Shown: positions 30,966 through 33,071 of the stretch, in pieces | Numbering within the stretch: position 1 is the first letter of the stretch | Layout of the letters: every line of letters begins with the position of its first letter | Assembly: GCA_026984795.1 (NCBI GenBank) | Contig: JALSRK010000067.1 | Coordinates: 1 to 33,071 of the forward strand | DNA length: 33,071 nucleotides | Reading direction: 5' to 3' | Origin: Solibacteraceae bacterium | Lineage (GTDB): Bacteria; Acidobacteriota; Terriglobia; Bryobacterales; Bryobacteraceae | The notes under the pieces: model-generated | Databases searched by the model: none | Told to the model about the DNA's origin: nothing | The model's input: the letters and a program-made list of their open reading frames with translations, nothing else | Translations under genes and position numbers: made by a program

Positions 30966-31448
30966 CTACTGTTTCGGGGCCTGTCCCTGGGAAGAGGACT
31001 GACCCGGGGGCGGCAACTTCAAAGGAACGGTCTTCGACTTGCCGGTGCTCGGGTCCGTCAACGTGACCGACGGCTGCCCCGAGGCAGGCGGCGAGGGCTT
31101 TGCAGGCTGTCCGGCCGCCGGCTGGGGCGGCGGCGCCGGCTGCTGTGGCTGCTGTTGTTGCTGCTGCTGCTGCGCCTGGCCGGCTTGCGTTTCCAGCACC
31201 GACGTGCCGGCGCCGGTCTGCCGCGTGGATATGATCGACAGCGCGATCGACGTCATCATGAAAATCGCCGCCGCGGTGGTGGTCGCCTTCGACAAGACCG
31301 TCGCCGATCCCCGGGGTCCGAACGCCGTCTGGGACCCCATGCCGCCGAAAGCGCCTGCCAGATCCGCCGCTTTCCCGCTCTGCAACAGCACCACGATCAC
31401 GAGAAAGAAGCAGACCAGCACATGTAAAACCGTCAGTGCGACAACCAT
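30966..31448 (-). CDS. secG: Preprotein translocase subunit SecG with long Gln/Pro-rich tail
   Basis: The 160-residue product has two membrane helices (about 3-22 and 57-73) flanking the SecG core LLQSGKAADLAGAFGGMGSQTAFGPRG (key pieces LLQSGK and FGPRG). SecG assists SecYEA in protein export across the inner membrane. Usual SecG proteins have about 75-115 residues; here about 80 residues follow the second helix, rich in Gln (a run of eight), Pro, Ala, Ser and Lys, and therefore probably disordered in the periplasm. The Gln run is coded by mixed CAG/CAA, which argues against recent slippage alone. A tRNA-Leu follows it. Confidence 0.9.
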   Translation of the reverse strand: MVVALTVLHVLVCFFLVIVVLLQSGKAADLAGAFGGMGSQTAFGPRGSATVLSKATTTAAAIFMMTSIALSIISTRQTGAGTSVLETQAGQAQQQQQQQQPQQPAPPPQPAAGQPAKPSPPASGQPSVTLTDPSTGKSKTVPLKLPPPGQSSSQGQAPKQ

Positions 31449-31502
31449 CTTCCACCAGGACCAGGCACAATCCGCCCGTGGGATCGGCCTCTTCTATGTC
31501 CT

Positions 31503-31532
31503 AGTATAAGGAAAGCCCGCCAGGGTAGTCAA
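31503..31532 (-). promoter_or_regulatory. Sigma-70 promoter for secG and tRNA-Leu
   Basis: On the minus strand TTGACT (31532-31527) and TATACT (31508-31503) are separated by 18 nt. This is the best vegetative promoter in the window. Transcription would start near 31496, about 48 nt before the secG ATG. Confidence 0.65.
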
Positions 31533-31647
31533 AAGCCGGGTTGAGGCCCCATCCCGGCCCGCTGCCGGGCGGTCCCGGCAAGCGTTTCGCCCGGCTCTGG
31601 TCCACTCCCTTCGAAAACCGGCTAACCTAGAAAGTTGGAGAGGACGC

Positions 31648-32784
31648 ATGGAACTGCTACGTCACGGACAACTGCGGGAATTGATCGAACAGGTTACGCC
31701 TCCTTGCATTTCGATCTACCTTCCGACGCATCGGAGCGGCGCAGAGGTCCGGCAGGGCCAGATCCGGCTCAAGAACTTGCTCAAAAAGGCTGAGGACCAG
31801 CTTGCCTCGGATGGGCTGCGCCAAGGGGAGATCAAAGAACTGCTCGAGCCGGCCCAGAGCCTGTGCGAAAACTCGGGATTCTGGCAGTACCAGAGCGACG
31901 GGCTGGCGATCTTTCGCTCGAAGGAGAAGTTCCTGTACTACCGCCTGCCACTCCACGTGGACGAGTTGCTGGTGATCACCGACCGCTTCCATGTCAAGCC
32001 GCTGTTACGGCTGTTCACCGAAGACGGGCGATTCTACTTGCTCGCGGTGAGCAAGAAGGAAGTGCGGTTCTTTCAGTGCACCCGATTCGGCGCGCGGGAG
32101 ATCTCTCTTCCGGAAGGTACTCCGCGAAGCCTCACCGAGGTACTGGCCCTGAAGGGGACCGAGAAACAGGTCCAGGTGCACACGGCGGGCTCGGCGGCGT
32201 TGTTCCACGGCCATGGGTCCCGTACGGAAGAGGAAAAGCAGGACCTGCGGGAGTTCTTTCGGCTGGTGGACCGGGGGGTGCGTGAGGTGCTCCGGGACGA
32301 TCATCCACCTCTGGTTTTGGCCGGCGTGGAGTACTTGCTGGCGATTTACCGGGACGTGAACACGTACCCGCACCTGATCGAGGAAGGCGTTACCGGCACG
32401 CCTGAGGGGCGGCGGCCGGAAGAGCTGCAATCGAAAGCGTGGGCCGTGGTGGAACCTCATTTCCGCCGTGCGAGAGAGGAGGCGGCGCGGCGGTTCGAGG
32501 AGTCGATCGGCGCCGGAAAGGCCTCGACCGACATCAAGGCTGTGGTGCCGGCCGCCTGCCAGGGCCGGGTAGACCAGTTGTTCGTCGCTGTCGGCAAGCA
32601 GGTCTGGGGCACCTGGGACGAAGAGCAACAAACTGTGGAACTGCACGAGGAAAGGGAGCCGGGCGATCGCGACTTGCTGAACTTCGCCGCCATCCAGACG
32701 CTGCTGCAAGGCGGCGCGGTCTATGCCGTCCCCGAAAGCGAAGTTCCCGGCGGGGGCCTGCTAGCCGCAGTTCTGCGGTTTTGA
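31648..32784 (+). CDS. baeRF-type (bacterial eRF1-like) protein
   Basis: The 378-residue cytosolic protein resembles the bacterial archaeo-eukaryotic release factor families described from comparative genomics (baeRF). Supporting pieces are CISIYLPTHRSGAEVRQGQIRLKNLL near the start, FYLLAVSKKEVRFFQ (about 131-145), PPLVLAGVEYLLAIYRDVNTYPHL (about 222-245), LQSKAWAVVEPHF, and an eL30/L7Ae-like last part ending FAAIQTLLQGGAVYAVPESEVP. A peptidyl-tRNA hydrolysing GGQ loop is not evident; the middle has GHGSRTEEE. Family members are suggested to act on stalled ribosomes or as ribosome-associated stress factors, without proof for this type. A GGAGAGGA ribosome site stands before the ATG. It is a single gene, divergent from secG. 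Confidence 0.72.
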   Translation: MELLRHGQLRELIEQVTPPCISIYLPTHRSGAEVRQGQIRLKNLLKKAEDQLASDGLRQGEIKELLEPAQSLCENSGFWQYQSDGLAIFRSKEKFLYYRLPLHVDELLVITDRFHVKPLLRLFTEDGRFYLLAVSKKEVRFFQCTRFGAREISLPEGTPRSLTEVLALKGTEKQVQVHTAGSAALFHGHGSRTEEEKQDLREFFRLVDRGVREVLRDDHPPLVLAGVEYLLAIYRDVNTYPHLIEEGVTGTPEGRRPEELQSKAWAVVEPHFRRAREEAARRFEESIGAGKASTDIKAVVPAACQGRVDQLFVAVGKQVWGTWDEEQQTVELHEEREPGDRDLLNFAAIQTLLQGGAVYAVPESEVPGGGLLAAVLRF

Positions 32785-32822
32785 GGCGGCAAGCCCGGCC
32801 TGAACTCGGCGACCGGACAGTA

Positions 32823-32859
32823 GAAGAAAAGGGCCGCCGGCCCCTCCGGGCCGACGGCC
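32823..32859 (-). terminator. Rho-independent terminator of groEL
   Basis: Bases 32832-32843 pair with 32848-32859 (11 pairs, one C/A mismatch, 4-nt loop). On the minus strand the stem is followed by TTTTCTTC (32830-32823). It lies 36 bp after the groEL stop and between two convergent genes, so it may serve both. Confidence 0.7.
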
Positions 32860-32895
32860 GCAGCATCCAACCTCGCCTGAGCGGGGATCAGGGTA

Positions 32896-33071
32896 TCAGT
32901 ACTCCATGTCGTGCGGCGGACCGCCGGCGGGCTCTTTCTTCTTCTCCGGAATCTCGCAGACCATGGCCTCGGTGGTCAGCGCCAGGGCGGCGATCGAGGA
33001 GGCGTTCTGCAGCGCCGTCCGCGTCACCTTCGTCGGGTCGATCACCCCGGCCTTCACCAGATCCTCGTAGA
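32896..33071 (-). CDS. groEL: Chaperonin GroEL, C-terminal end
   Basis: The last 57 codons are in the window; the gene continues past 33071. The residues [20 protein letters not shown], then [20 protein letters not shown], are the standard GroEL end. The tail is [12 protein letters not shown] instead of the common Gly-Gly-Met repeats. GroEL is the ATP-driven folding chamber; its groES partner would lie upstream outside the window. The gene ends at TGA 32896-32898. Confidence 0.95.
   Translation of the reverse strand, partial: YEDLVKAGVIDPTKVTRTALQNASSIAALALTTEAMVCEIPEKKKEPAGGPPHDMEY

Noticed and set aside
1-33071. CRISPR arrays, phage integrase/attachment sites, toxin-antitoxin pairs, rRNA genes
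   Set aside because: I looked for regularly spaced short repeats, integrase or transposase cores and rRNA consensus sequences; only the IS3 relic and one tRNA were found.

Overview
The window is high-GC bacterial DNA with dense, mostly typical bacterial genes. It most likely comes from an Acidobacteriota genome of the Bryobacterales/Solibacter type. The main reason is the 925-residue secreted protein at 26512-29289, which joins NHL-like propeller repeats to a C-terminal domain resembling TIGR03437 (the 'Solibacter' domain). Multiheme cytochromes, secreted sulfatases and LPS genes fit a Gram-negative, surface-active soil or sediment bacterium. This placement comes from recognised family resemblance, not from a search.

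Left end (2-5863, + strand): a tightly spaced five-gene run. It encodes a periplasmic multiheme cytochrome c (13 CXXCH in the visible part, 5' end outside the window), an outer-membrane beta-barrel, a secreted protein of unknown function, an integral membrane protein with two H-x13-H pairs (a bis-heme b signature), and a membrane-anchored Fe-S/FAD/NAD(P)H oxidoreductase whose flavin domain looks circularly permuted. Together they form a plausible path for electrons from cytosolic NAD(P)H through the inner membrane and periplasm to the outer membrane. This is the best candidate here for an undescribed system.

Middle left (6069-14493): a Wzt-C protein with a shrunken, degenerate ABC ATPase domain, a divergent circularly permuted ATP-grasp protein, a 31-residue membrane microprotein behind a GC-rich leader, a CpaE/TadZ-like ATPase, a short zinc-ribbon/coiled-coil protein, an 82-residue unknown behind a near-perfect sigma-54 promoter, a SpoU/TrmH RNA methyltransferase, and a secreted sulfatase followed by a BNR-4 propeller protein (probably acting on sulfated or uronic polysaccharide).

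Centre (14509-24907, - strand): one long run of overlapping genes, read right to left: eda, a Trm112-family protein, a family 9 glycosyltransferase, msbA, yicC, gmk, rpoZ, coaBC, family 4 uracil-DNA glycosylase, tmk, holB and a DegT-type aminotransferase. It mixes LPS export, nucleotide and coenzyme metabolism, RNA polymerase assembly and replication.

Right (25018-33071): a degenerate GGDEF protein, a decayed IS3-type orfA fragment, the large NHL/TIGR03437-like surface protein, a GntP gluconate permease, tRNA-Leu(GAG) with secG (reverse strand), a baeRF-like protein, and the 3' end of groEL with its terminator. Several genes (6069, 10193, 11748, eda, gntP) have a -10-like hexamer 7-9 nt before the start codon and no Shine-Dalgarno, which suggests leaderless transcripts. 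eda and gntP share an identical decamer at the same distance from their ATG.
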